From Vicingaceae bacterium (GTDB lineage: Bacteria; Bacteroidota; Bacteroidia; Flavobacteriales_E; Vicingaceae): DNA of 64,000 bases. The position numbers were made by a program, and so were the translations under genes. Under the pieces are notes generated by a model. The model did not search any database and was not told the DNA's origin. It worked only from the letters and a program-made list of their open reading frames with translations. Location: the NCBI GenBank assembly GCA_028336925.1, contig JAOKVV010000001.1, forward strand, positions 105,188 through 169,187, in the 5' to 3' direction. How positions within the stretch are numbered: position 1 is the stretch's first letter; the number at the start of each line of letters is the position of its first letter. Positions 44,447 through 53,682 of the stretch are shown here, piece after piece.

Positions 44447-47110
44447 TTATTCAAATTCTTCCTCGTTTGGTTGAGAAATTTTATCTAAAAACTTTCCTAA
44501 GCCGTTTTTCTTTTCTTTTTTCTTCTTTTCTTCTGGTGTTTCTTTCTGGGGACTATTTTCAATTGATTTGGCTTCATCCCATTCCATTTCAAAGGTTTGT
44601 TTCTTTAACGGTGGAGGCGTATTCGTTTTTACAGTAGTGTCTTTTTTGAATAGGCCAAACTCTTCTTTCAGCAAACTTTTCACTGCCTTTTTTTCCTTTT
44701 TAAAACCTTCTTTCCAGTAGTTTTTGAGTGCTCCTGTGTCATAACTCACATCAGGGTCACTCAGGTTTCCGGTCATTTTTATAAATAAGCGGGTTTTACC
44801 CAACCCATCATCTTCTATTTGCCCAAACTCCGACTGTCTTTTTCTAGCCTCTCTAGCTTTATTACCGAGTATGTCGTTTAATAACAATTCTATACGGTAA
44901 TTAATATCGTTATTAAAACTATGCGAACCTTCTAATTTTAAGTTTAGTGCGGTAGAATTAATGTCGAACGTAGGAATGAAAATACGTTTATTTTTAATGA
45001 TGATCTGATTGCTCAACGTTGCAAATTTAATGTGTTTTAAATCCGATAAAGCCACGTAATCTGAGAGCGCTTCAATTGATGCAAAATTGATCAATTCGCC
45101 TTTTTCAATATTCAAATCGGCCTGCACTTCTAGGCTTTTTGGATTGAGCTCAAAACTGCGTGACCATTCAGAGTAAAATTCAATATCACATGTTGCTTTT
45201 CCTTTTATGTTATCTGAAGTTAGTGTTTGTTGTCCAAAGTTTCCAAAGTCAGTAAATAGTTGTGAAATAGAGATATTACTCAAAATAGCATCAGATGAGA
45301 TGATGATTTTGTCTTTTGGTTGTGTATTTACAATCAGGTTTCCAGTAGCGGTTCCTTCCATGGTGTTAAAGGCCACATTCGTCACTTTTAGTTGTTTGTT
45401 TTGTAACCCAATAAAGGCGGTACAATTAGAAAAGCTAAATTTTCTGAAGCTCAAGCTGTCTATTTTGCTATCTAAAAACAAACTAATTCGATCGGAAATT
45501 TCCAATTGATAGGCGCTGTCCCTCGATGGAGTAGCTTCATCAGAAAGCAATAGTTCATCTAAGAAAATACGCTTGGAGCGAAGGCTAGCATCCATTCTCA
45601 ATGGTTCATCATCAGAAAATAGAAAGCCTACAGCGTTGTAAAGCATTCCATTGAATTTGAAGTCACTACGGCTAATATTTCCTTTTAAAGCGGTGGCTTT
45701 TACATCATTATTTTTGAGGGTTAAAGTGCCTGATATATCTCTAAATGATTGTGGATTGTTGACCAATTCAAACCCTACATTCGTAAGAATCACCTCACCT
45801 TTGGTAGCTGTCTTTTTCCAATCTTCCAATGTGAAATTATTCAATGATCCAATTCTGCCTTTCGTTGCTACAGAAATAGCGACTTCACCACTAATGTTTT
45901 TCACAGAAGTGACATTCATGAAAGGAAGAACTTCTGCTAAAACAAGCTGTAAATTCCCATTAAAATCTATCGATGGATCGTTAAAATCAGTAACGGCTAA
46001 ACTTCCGTTTATCGAGCCTGTACCAAACTTTGCATCGATGTTTTCTAGTTTTACAAAAGACGTGCGGAGAGAATTTTTAGATCCATTTCCATACGTACCA
46101 ATCAGCGAAATTTCATTGAGGGCAATGTTCGTTTCTTGATGTAAGAAGGAGCCATCTTTAATGGCATAATTTACTTTTATTGAAGGGCTTTCTAGGTCAG
46201 ATACTTTGCCTTTTAGTAATCCATCAAATACAATAGATCCATCTATTTGGTAGGTAGCTAATGTGTTGCGCTGCTGCTCTGGTAGTAATTGAATTAATTT
46301 AGCCAGCGGGATTTCGCCGCTACTAATCGTTAAATCAGTTGAAAATTCGGCCTCATTTGAAACAAAATTACCGGCTAATTTAAACGGTAATCCTTGGTAA
46401 TTGATCGCTGCATCAGTAATGGTGTAACTGCCTGTTTTACTGTTGATCGCCAGTTTGGAAGATAGGTTAACCGCTTTCTGATCGGCAAAAATCACCTTGT
46501 TCTGCTCGTAACGATACAGTTGAAAATCGGTGTTAAAATCTAGTTCATACTCCGTAGCAGTAAATTCTCCTTTTAGTGCTAAATCACTAAATTTTGAATC
46601 AAAAAGTACATTTTTAGCCTTATTTTCATAAATAAAGTGCACATTTTGCAGTTTTACTTCATTCAATGAAAAATGTAAATCAGTTGAAGCCGCGCTGTCT
46701 GTGGTAGTTTTCCAAATGATGTAATTTTCATTACCGTACTGATCGATTTGTAAATGAATCAATCCATTTTCGAAACTTAACTTTTTAATGGAGTAATTTT
46801 TTTGGATAATCTCCCAAATATCAAATGCTAAGAAAATAGATTTAGCCTGAAATAAGGTATCGTTTTTCGTTTCTTCCGTGGTTCCATAAGCCAATACATC
46901 TTGAAATTCTAGTGATGCCGATGGAAATTTTTTGAGGAAACTAAATTCCACATTGGCCACCTTTACTTCCGACTGGATATAGGTATTAATCGTTCGAACA
47001 GCAAATTGCTTTACATCGTCTTCAAAAATAGCTGCCAAACCAATCGCCGAGCCAATAAATATGACTGCAACCAATAATAGTCTGAGAAGTACTTTTTTCA
47101 GTTTTTGCAT
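44447..47110 (-). CDS. AsmA-family envelope protein
   Basis: 887 residues. One N-terminal membrane helix (about 8-28), a large periplasmic beta-rich body with AsmA features (SFLKKFPSASLEFQDVLAYG near the start; later NFKLEGSHSFNNDINYRIELLLNDILG-like repeats) and a Lys/Glu-rich tail. AsmA/TamB-type proteins bridge the periplasm and move lipids to the outer membrane; a similar role is inferred. 18 nt behind the pseudouridine synthase gene and 33 nt before the kinase gene. Confidence 0.82.
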   Translation of the reverse strand: MQKLKKVLLRLLLVAVIFIGSAIGLAAIFEDDVKQFAVRTINTYIQSEVKVANVEFSFLKKFPSASLEFQDVLAYGTTEETKNDTLFQAKSIFLAFDIWEIIQKNYSIKKLSFENGLIHLQIDQYGNENYIIWKTTTDSAASTDLHFSLNEVKLQNVHFIYENKAKNVLFDSKFSDLALKGEFTATEYELDFNTDFQLYRYEQNKVIFADQKAVNLSSKLAINSKTGSYTITDAAINYQGLPFKLAGNFVSNEAEFSTDLTISSGEIPLAKLIQLLPEQQRNTLATYQIDGSIVFDGLLKGKVSDLESPSIKVNYAIKDGSFLHQETNIALNEISLIGTYGNGSKNSLRTSFVKLENIDAKFGTGSINGSLAVTDFNDPSIDFNGNLQLVLAEVLPFMNVTSVKNISGEVAISVATKGRIGSLNNFTLEDWKKTATKGEVILTNVGFELVNNPQSFRDISGTLTLKNNDVKATALKGNISRSDFKFNGMLYNAVGFLFSDDEPLRMDASLRSKRIFLDELLLSDEATPSRDSAYQLEISDRISLFLDSKIDSLSFRKFSFSNCTAFIGLQNKQLKVTNVAFNTMEGTATGNLIVNTQPKDKIIISSDAILSNISISQLFTDFGNFGQQTLTSDNIKGKATCDIEFYSEWSRSFELNPKSLEVQADLNIEKGELINFASIEALSDYVALSDLKHIKFATLSNQIIIKNKRIFIPTFDINSTALNLKLEGSHSFNNDINYRIELLLNDILGNKAREARKRQSEFGQIEDDGLGKTRLFIKMTGNLSDPDVSYDTGALKNYWKEGFKKEKKAVKSLLKEEFGLFKKDTTVKTNTPPPLKKQTFEMEWDEAKSIENSPQKETPEEKKKKEKKNGLGKFLDKISQPNEEEFE

Positions 47111-47128
47111 ATGTCCCTAACGCAAGTC

Positions 47129-48244
47129 TTATTTAGTTGTTGTTTTCTTTTTCCCTGAAGGCAATCGCATTAAAATGCTTAACTCTTCTTGGTCAAGGTG
47201 TTTCCAATTTCCGCGTGGCAAATCTTTTTTGGTTAATCCTGCAAAATAAACGCAATCGATCTTGCTCACTTCATAACCTAAGCTTTCAAATCCTCGTTTT
47301 ACAGCACTATTTTTGCCTAAGTGAATTTCTAAGCCAACCTCTTTTTTGTCATTTCCTACTAAAGAGACTTCCTGAAACTTCACGATGCCTTCTTCTAGGC
47401 CAACACCGCTTTCCATTTGTTTCATGTGTTCTACCGTCATCTTTTTATCTAACCCAACGTGAAAAATACGCTTTACAGAATGGTTTGGGTTGGCTAATTT
47501 TCTGGTTAAATCTTCATCGTTGGTGAGCAATAAAACACCTGTTGTCATTCGCTCCATTTTACCAACAGGTGCAACAGGTTCTTTGCACGCTTTCGCAATC
47601 AAATTCATGACTGTTTTACGTCCTTTTGGGTCAAATGTAGCGGCAACAAAATCTTTCGGTTTGTTTAATAAAATGTATCTTTTAGTATCTTTCTTCAGTC
47701 GAGTTCCTTCAAAAACTACTTCATCGCCTGGCATTACTTTTACGCCCAACTCAGTAACTACTTTACCATTTATGGTTACCGTTCCTGCCAATATTAAATC
47801 ATCCGCTTGTCGGCGAGTCGCTACACCTGCGTTAGATAAATAACGGTTGATTCGGATTCCCTCAGCTTCTGTTCTCGGTTTATTTGGAGCAGATTTTTTA
47901 TAGCCACCTTCCGCATTAAATTTACCTCTAGCGAATGGCTTTTTATCGCTTTTTTTTGGATCAAATTTTCCTGGTTCTCTTTTTCTTGTTTCCCTAGATG
48001 GACTTTCTGATCGGTCAGATTTTGAGAATTCCGACTCACCAGTTTTGAATGGTTTCTTATCGCTTCTTTTAGCATCGAATCTTCCTGATCCTTCACTCTT
48101 TCTTTCGCCTCTTGGACTATCGGATCTATCTGACTTTGAAAAATCAGAAGATCCTGAACGTGATGGTCTTCCGTTGCCTTTTTTTGAATCAAATTTCCCT
48201 TTCTCGTTTCTTTTTCCGCCGCCTCTATTTGAATTTTCTCTCAT
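47129..48244 (-). CDS. RsuA/RluB-family pseudouridine synthase with catalytic Asp replaced by Glu
   Basis: 371 residues. The first 130 or so are disordered, rich in Ser, Lys, Arg and Gly, with about three copies of a 35-residue unit (GKFDSKKG / GRFDAKRSDKKPF / GKFDPKKSDKKPF). Then an S4 RNA-binding domain (IRINRYLSNAGVATRRQADDL, about 133-180) and the synthase fold (LNKPKDF, VAPVGKMERMTTGVLLLTND). The position of the catalytic Asp (normally in GRLDxxTxG) is Glu231 here; the codon reads GAG on the coding strand. rRNA modification is the family role, but activity is in doubt. First gene of a four-gene operon. Confidence 0.85.
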   Translation of the reverse strand: MRENSNRGGGKRNEKGKFDSKKGNGRPSRSGSSDFSKSDRSDSPRGERKSEGSGRFDAKRSDKKPFKTGESEFSKSDRSESPSRETRKREPGKFDPKKSDKKPFARGKFNAEGGYKKSAPNKPRTEAEGIRINRYLSNAGVATRRQADDLILAGTVTINGKVVTELGVKVMPGDEVVFEGTRLKKDTKRYILLNKPKDFVAATFDPKGRKTVMNLIAKACKEPVAPVGKMERMTTGVLLLTNDEDLTRKLANPNHSVKRIFHVGLDKKMTVEHMKQMESGVGLEEGIVKFQEVSLVGNDKKEVGLEIHLGKNSAVKRGFESLGYEVSKIDCVYFAGLTKKDLPRGNWKHLDQEELSILMRLPSGKKKTTTK

Positions 48245-48263
48245 CTTGTTTATTAATTTGGTA

Positions 48264-48271
48264 CAAAGTTA
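48264..48271 (-). promoter_or_regulatory. -7 box upstream of the pseudouridine synthase operon
   Basis: TAACTTTG on the minus strand, an exact TAnnTTTG match, ends 19 nt before the start codon. No -33 element visible. Confidence 0.4.
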
Positions 48272-48386
48272 ATTATTAAATAGGTGCTTTGTTAAATTTC
48301 ATCATAATCGCTAATTAAGAGACATAGACAAGCACTGTTTATAAAAATGCGCTTATTTTTGAGATCTTAACCCAAGAATTATTCAC

Positions 48387-48923
48387 TTGAAAAAGGCTAT
48401 AGGCTCCATTTTTCTGTTACTTTTTATCTACCAATGCATTGGTTATATGCCAGTGTATAAGTTTTGGGAGTATCGTGTGAAGAAAGAAGTAAAGCGAAGC
48501 ATCCGCGCCGGAATGGCCAATGAAGACTTGGAGTTAATTATTATGGATAAGTCTTGGATAACGAATCCACCAAAGCATATTTCATGGAAACACAGCAAGG
48601 AATTCATTAAAAACGGTGTTTATTTCGATATTGTGCGAACAGAAGAGATTGATGGAAAGTTGCACATGTATTGCTATAAGGATACAGAAGAAACGGCTAT
48701 TTCTATTGGTTTAAAAAAACATACTCAGGATTATATCGCCACCAATTCGACTAAAAAAGAGACCAAAAGTCATATTACTACCTTTTTTACAAAGCTCTAT
48801 TGGCATCCCTATAAAGAGGATGGTGCAAAACTGGCTTTTGAAGTAATCAATTGGCCACCGTTCTCAGAACAAGTTTTATCTTTTCAAATTTCAAATCTAA
48901 CTCCGCCTCCGGAAATCGTATAG
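48387..48923 (+). CDS. Small membrane or secreted protein, unknown function
   Basis: 178 residues from TTG 48387. A stop codon at 48360 and no ATG or GTG in between leave TTG as the only start. N-terminal hydrophobic helix (about 3-22), then a mixed alpha/beta domain rich in charged and aromatic residues (WKHSKEFIKNGVYFDIVRTEEIDGKLHMYCYKD). Not recognised. It lies upstream of a TonB-dependent receptor with 143 nt between, so a link is possible but not shown. Confidence 0.6.
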   Translation: MKKAIGSIFLLLFIYQCIGYMPVYKFWEYRVKKEVKRSIRAGMANEDLELIIMDKSWITNPPKHISWKHSKEFIKNGVYFDIVRTEEIDGKLHMYCYKDTEETAISIGLKKHTQDYIATNSTKKETKSHITTFFTKLYWHPYKEDGAKLAFEVINWPPFSEQVLSFQISNLTPPPEIV

Positions 48924-49066
48924 TTTTCTAAATTTTATTATGCTTTTTCACGATTGCATCTAACACTATATTTCAGGCATTGATTTTAACTCAATACATG
49001 AAATATTAAGTCTATTTATTTGCAATTTGGGAACTAGTAATTAGTTAATTATACTACTAAATTAGA

Positions 49067-51472
49067 ATGAAAAAAATATTTTTATGGAGCTGCTTGATCT
49101 TATTGTATCAAGTCAGTTCGGGGCAAATATTAACGATAGTTGATGCCCAAAATAATGAACCCTTGGAGGCTGCAGCTATTATTAGCGATTCGCCTTCTGC
49201 TTTCACAACGACGAATGTAAAAGGCCAAGCGGATATTTCAAAATTCAAAGGTTCTAATCAAATTCAAATTAGAATGATTGGTTATGAGATTATTGTAAAG
49301 TCTTATGAGGCTTTTAAGCAACAATCATTTCGAGTTTTGCTGAATACTTCTGCATTAAATTTAGATCAAGTAGTTATTTCTGCTAGTCGTTCCAAGCAGA
49401 TTTCAACGTATGTGCCTGAAAGGATAAGTGTTATTTCTTCTAAAGAGGTGAGCTTGCAAAATCCTCAGACTGCTGCTGATTTATTGACTATTTCTGGTGA
49501 AGTGTATATGCAAAAAAGCCAGCAAGGTGGTGGAAGCCCTATGATTAGAGGTTTTTCGACGAATCGGCTGTTGTATACAGTGGACGGAGTGCGAATGAAT
49601 ACCGCTATTTTTAGAAGTGGTAATTTGCAGAATGTAATTTCGTTAGACCCATTTGCGATAGAGAAAACGGAGATTCTTTTCGGGCCTGGTTCTAATATTT
49701 ACGGAAGTGATGCCATAGGTGGTGTAATGAGTTTTAAAACGTTGACACCTCAATTATCATTAGATGAAAACCCCTTGGTAAGTGGTTCCGCCGTAGTGCG
49801 ATATTCAAGTGCTAACCAAGAAAAAACGGGCCATTTTAATGTAAAATTTGGATGGAAGAAGTGGGCGATATTGTCTAGTTTTAGTACCAATGATTTTGGC
49901 GATTTGAGTATGGGAAGTAATGGTCCTGATGATTATTTGCGTCCATATTTTGTGAAACGAAAAGATAGTATGGATGTGGTAGTAGCAAATGAAGATCCTA
50001 AAGTTCAAAATCCTACAGGGTACAGCCAAATAAATATGATGCAAAAGATTCGGTTTAAACCGAATGAAAAGTGGGATTTCCAATATGGATTTCATTACTC
50101 AGAAACATCAGAATATGGCAGATATGATCGGCATCAGCAGCTAAGAAATGGCCTGCCCAGATATGGCGAATGGGCGTATGGCCCGCAAAAGTGGATGATG
50201 AATAATTTGAACATTACGCATCAGAATAAAACGGCTATGTTTGATGAGTTTACTATTCGTTTGGCCCAACAGTCGTTTGAAGAAAGCAGGATTAGCAGAG
50301 ACTTTAATCGGCCAACCCGGGAAACTCGATTAGAAGAAGTGGAGGCGTATTCCTTTAACATGGATTTTAATAAGAAAATCGGCTCGCGCAATGATTTTTT
50401 CTATGGTGTGGAAGGAGTTTTAGATGATGTAACCTCTACCGGTACCGATTTAAACATTATGACAGGAGCTACAGGTGCAGCATCTCCTCGCTATCCGAAA
50501 GCGCTATGGGGAAGCTATGCTGTTTATGTCAACAACCAATTTCAGGCAACTGAAAAGCTGATGATTCAAGGTGGATTGCGATACAGTAATTTTCAATTAG
50601 AAGCCGACTTTGATAACACCTTATTTCCATATCCGATTACCTCAGCGTCGTTAAAAAGTGATGCATTAACAGCAAGTTTAGGTTTGGTATTTCGGCCAAT
50701 TGAAGATTTGGTGTTTACAGCCAATGCGGCAACCGGTTTTCGCTCGCCCAATTTAGATGATATTGGAAAAGTGTTTGACTCAGAGCCTGGGAGTGTAGTT
50801 GTTCCCAATGCTAATTTGCAAGCGGAGTATGCTTACAGTTTAGATGTTGGATTTGCAGCTAAGATCAATGATTTTTTAAAGTTAGATGCTACTGCCTATT
50901 ATACATTGCTTGACAATGCGATGGTTCGTCGTGATTTTACACTGAATGGGTCAGATAGTGTATTTTATGATGGAGAGTTAAGCCAAGTGCAAGCGATACA
51001 GAATGCGGCACAATCAGAGGTTTTTGGTATTCAAGCAGGCATAGAAGTGGAATTGGCTAAAGGCTTTGGACTTTCATCTCAGTTTAATTTTCAAAAAGGG
51101 GAGGAAGAATTGGATGACGGTTCAAGAAGTCCTAGCCGGCATGTGGCGCCTATGTTTGGTGTAACACGATTAACCTATCATTACAATAAGCTGGATTTGC
51201 AGTTTTATGCAGAGTACAATGCACAAAGAAATGCTGACGATATGCCGGAAGAAGAGCTAGCTAAAACAGAGTTTTATGCATTAGATGGAAATGGAGAAGC
51301 ATTTTCTCCAGGTTGGTACACATTGAATTTTAAGGCGATGTATCGATTAAATGAAACGGTGCACATCTCTGCAGGATTAGAAAATATAACCGATCAGCGA
51401 TACCGACCATATAGTTCAGGCATTTCTGCAGCTGGTAGAAATTTTTTGATGTCTGTAAGAGCTCGATTTTAA
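49067..51472 (+). CDS. TonB-dependent receptor, heme/hemoglobin type
   Basis: 801 residues. Signal peptide (to about 20), a carboxypeptidase-like N-terminal domain (about 21-95), then plug (VVISASRSKQIS; QQGGGSPMIRGFSTNRLLYTVDGVRMNTAIFRSGNLQNV) and a 22-strand barrel ending FLMSVRARF with terminal Phe. The plug segments RGFxxNRLLxxVDGVRMNxAIxRxGxLQNV and EILFGPGSxIYGSDAIGGV resemble hemoglobin/heme receptors. Imports heme or another ligand with TonB energy; no hemophore or hmu gene is nearby. Confidence 0.88.
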   Translation: MKKIFLWSCLILLYQVSSGQILTIVDAQNNEPLEAAAIISDSPSAFTTTNVKGQADISKFKGSNQIQIRMIGYEIIVKSYEAFKQQSFRVLLNTSALNLDQVVISASRSKQISTYVPERISVISSKEVSLQNPQTAADLLTISGEVYMQKSQQGGGSPMIRGFSTNRLLYTVDGVRMNTAIFRSGNLQNVISLDPFAIEKTEILFGPGSNIYGSDAIGGVMSFKTLTPQLSLDENPLVSGSAVVRYSSANQEKTGHFNVKFGWKKWAILSSFSTNDFGDLSMGSNGPDDYLRPYFVKRKDSMDVVVANEDPKVQNPTGYSQINMMQKIRFKPNEKWDFQYGFHYSETSEYGRYDRHQQLRNGLPRYGEWAYGPQKWMMNNLNITHQNKTAMFDEFTIRLAQQSFEESRISRDFNRPTRETRLEEVEAYSFNMDFNKKIGSRNDFFYGVEGVLDDVTSTGTDLNIMTGATGAASPRYPKALWGSYAVYVNNQFQATEKLMIQGGLRYSNFQLEADFDNTLFPYPITSASLKSDALTASLGLVFRPIEDLVFTANAATGFRSPNLDDIGKVFDSEPGSVVVPNANLQAEYAYSLDVGFAAKINDFLKLDATAYYTLLDNAMVRRDFTLNGSDSVFYDGELSQVQAIQNAAQSEVFGIQAGIEVELAKGFGLSSQFNFQKGEEELDDGSRSPSRHVAPMFGVTRLTYHYNKLDLQFYAEYNAQRNADDMPEEELAKTEFYALDGNGEAFSPGWYTLNFKAMYRLNETVHISAGLENITDQRYRPYSSGISAAGRNFLMSVRARF

Positions 51473-51660
51473 TGAATCAGTAATGTTTAGAGGAACCTCG
51501 AACAATTTTGGTCGGTTTTTTTCATTTTTTAAGCGCAATTAATTTCGTAGCAAATACGGACTGCGCTGAGCTAAGATTAAATAAAAAGATAGGATAATAA
51601 GTAAATGAGAATCTGTATTCTTTTTAAACGTTAATTAATAAATCATTGGTGCTCTACTTT

Positions 51661-51880
51661 GACTACCCATCGACTCCGCTCTGGGTGACAAAGTAGGTTG
51701 TCAACACTATATTAAGTGTTGATATTGTGATGCATAGATTAAAATTTTGGACTAAGCTATTTGTCAGGCAGAAAGGAGGTAATTTTTATATTTAAATCTC
51801 AACACACGCTATCTAACCAATTTTCAGCAAGTTGCTTTTTTATGCAACTATTTTTGTCAGGCAGAGCGGAGTCGAAGCCT
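51661..51880. repeat. Inverted and direct repeats in a 427-nt gene-free gap
   Basis: TCGACTCCGCTCT (51670-51682) recurs as its exact reverse complement AGAGCGGAGTCGA (51863-51875). Between them, TTTGTCAGGCAGA (51760-51772) recurs directly at 51853-51865. The motif is of the kind found as dispersed intergenic repeats in Bacteroidota. Nothing else was found between the TonB receptor and the MFS gene. Confidence 0.6.
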
Positions 51881-51899
51881 TAAACAAAAATTAATCACT

Positions 51900-53156
51900 T
51901 TAAGCATCCAGCAAATCCCGCTTGATATCTAACTTCCGCAAAGAAGGAGAGAAAATGGCTGTTGCGCCAACAATCCCAATCGTCATAATTCCGCCAAAAA
52001 CTACAGCTGTAACAGTTCCCATTAATTTAGCGGTAACACCACTTTCAAAGGCGCCTAACTCATTGGACGAACCTACAAACATAGAATTCACGGAAGAGAC
52101 TCTTCCACGCATGTTATCAGGAGTTTTGAGTTGAAGTATGGTTTGGCGAATCACTACACTTACTCCATCAGTTACACCACTAAAAAACAAGGCTAATAAA
52201 GAAACCCAAAAGATTTTGGACAGACCAAAAATAATGATACAAACACCAAACCCAAATATTGCCCACAGCAGCTTTTTGCCGGCATTTTTATTCAATGGAA
52301 AGTAAGCCACTGCAAGCATGGTGAGAAAAGAGCCAACAGCCGGAGCCGCGCGTAAAACTCCAAAACCTGTGGAGCCAACTTCCAAAATATCTTGTGCGAA
52401 TACCGGTAATAATGCCACTGCACCTCCAAAAAGCACTGCAAACATGTCTAACGAGATGGTGCTTAGGATAATTTTATTTGAAAACACAAAGTTGATTCCC
52501 TCTTTAAGGCTCTTACCGATGGGTTCCCCTTTATTAGTATTTAATAGGGGCTTTCGTTTTATTTGGAACAACAGGATCAATGAGGTTAATGCAAAGCCAA
52601 CAATGATCAACATGCTCCAATGAACGCCAATCCAAACAATGAAAAGGCCACCTAAAGCAGGCCCGAGCATGGAGCCCATTTGCCAAGCAGAACTGCTCCA
52701 CGTAGCAGCATTTTCATAATATTCTCGAGGAATTAATTGAGAAAAAAGGGAGAAAATAGTTGGCCCGAAAAACGCTCTAGCGATTCCACCCATAAACACC
52801 AAAGTATAGATGAGTCCTAGATGCCATCCATGAGTTAAATGCTCGGTGACGGCAGGCCAAGTAAGCAGAAATAACCCAAAGCTGATGAAAAGAAAGGCCG
52901 AAATACACACGGCAAAGAGGTTTCGTTTTTCAAGTTGGTCGACGTAATGGCCGGCAAATAAAGACAGTGAAACAGCAGGGATAACCTCCATTAAACCAAT
53001 AATGCCCAATGATAAAGGATCTTTGGTGAGGTTGTATACTTCCCATTCGATAACTATGAATTGCATAGCCCAAGCGAATACGAGCGCAAACCGTAGAATA
53101 ACGAACAGGCGGAATTCTTTGAATTGGAGTGCAGCGTAAGGATTGTTTTTAGCCAT
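51900..53156 (-). CDS. MFS transporter
   Basis: 418 residues from ATG 53156 (MAKNNPYAALQFKEFRLF). A longer frame reaching 53327 adds a 57-residue leader without homology-like character. Twelve predicted helices; family motif region GHYVDQLEKRN after helix 2 and GVLRAAPAVGSFL later. Related to the MFS_3/EntS-type exporters. Substrate unknown. Divergent from the tRNA gene. Confidence 0.9.
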   Translation of the reverse strand: MAKNNPYAALQFKEFRLFVILRFALVFAWAMQFIVIEWEVYNLTKDPLSLGIIGLMEVIPAVSLSLFAGHYVDQLEKRNLFAVCISAFLFISFGLFLLTWPAVTEHLTHGWHLGLIYTLVFMGGIARAFFGPTIFSLFSQLIPREYYENAATWSSSAWQMGSMLGPALGGLFIVWIGVHWSMLIIVGFALTSLILLFQIKRKPLLNTNKGEPIGKSLKEGINFVFSNKIILSTISLDMFAVLFGGAVALLPVFAQDILEVGSTGFGVLRAAPAVGSFLTMLAVAYFPLNKNAGKKLLWAIFGFGVCIIIFGLSKIFWVSLLALFFSGVTDGVSVVIRQTILQLKTPDNMRGRVSSVNSMFVGSSNELGAFESGVTAKLMGTVTAVVFGGIMTIGIVGATAIFSPSLRKLDIKRDLLDA

Positions 53157-53359
53157 TGGAGAATTAGTTGAGGTGGTAAAATTAGCAATAGTAATAATGG
53201 TGCAGCGCAAAAAGAAGGAAACAAAATCACGGTTGGTGTGAATAATTAAATCATTTTTTGTGTAATATTGCACACCCAAAACCGAGCTATCGGATTTGGC
53301 CCACAATGTCCCAATGTGATTGGGCATTACACTATATAAAAAGAGAGCAATCTCTTTGC

Positions 53360-53433
53360 GGGCCCATAGCTCAGTTGGTTAGAGCACCTGACTCATAATC
53401 AGGTGGTCGCTGGTTCGAGCCCAGCTGGGCCCA
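53360..53433 (+). tRNA. tRNA with CAT anticodon (Ile2 or elongator Met)
   Basis: 74 nt, full cloverleaf: acceptor GGGCCCA/TGGGCCC, D-arm GCTC...GAGC, anticodon stem CCTGA/TCAGG with loop CTCATAA, T-arm GCTGG-TTCGAGC-CCAGC, discriminator A, CCA not encoded. The CAT anticodon is shared by elongator tRNA-Met and by lysidine-modified tRNA-Ile. The variable/T-arm run GGTCGCTGG resembles tRNA-Ile2; I cannot settle it. A 7-bp hairpin (53340-53357) lies just upstream. Confidence 0.95.
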
Positions 53434-53438
53434 CAAAA

Positions 53439-53468
53439 AGTCTCAACGAAAGTTGAGGCTTTTTTTTT
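53439..53468 (+). terminator. Rho-independent terminator of the tRNA gene
   Basis: A 9-bp stem (AGTCTCAAC / GTTGAGGCT, one wobble, GAAA loop) followed by eight T, six nt after the tRNA. Confidence 0.92.
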
Positions 53469-53490
53469 GCCCTGATTGGGCGAGAAGCGC

Positions 53491-53513
53491 TGCCCTGAGC
53501 ATTTCGTCGAAGG
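53491..53513. repeat. Intergenic palindromic repeat unit
   Basis: CCTGAGC...TCGAAGG, a degenerate form of the CCTGAG/TCGAAGG repeat type often seen between Bacteroidota genes. One partial unit between the tRNA terminator and the M16 protease gene. Confidence 0.4.
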
Positions 53514-53682
53514 TTGTTTGTGATTACTTTAAGACAAAATAAACTGGCCTAGATGTCCACGAAAACTGAATGTTGGTTTAGCCACTTTTTTCAGTCTATT
53601 CGAGCTAATTAATTCATGTATTGAAACTTCATAAGTTTTTATATCTTAGCTTCTTGTTATCTAAATTCAATCTAATATAATT

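Noticed and set aside
45651..46139. 162-codon plus-strand frame inside the AsmA-family gene
   Set aside because: Fully antisense to a well-supported coding region; no domain or signal of its own.
47821..48192. 123-codon minus-strand frame overlapping the pseudouridine synthase N-terminus in another phase
   Set aside because: It is the shifted reading of the Lys/Ser repeat region, so the open frame follows from repeat composition.
51900..53327. Longer MFS protein beginning at 53327
   Set aside because: The added 57 residues are not hydrophobic in the usual pattern and would extend close to the tRNA; ATG 53156 gives a normal MFS N-terminus.
53340..53357. Terminator directly upstream of the tRNA
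   Set aside because: The 7-bp hairpin AAAGAGA/TCTCTTT has no T-run beyond its own stem and sits 2 nt from the mature tRNA; more likely a leader or processing stem.
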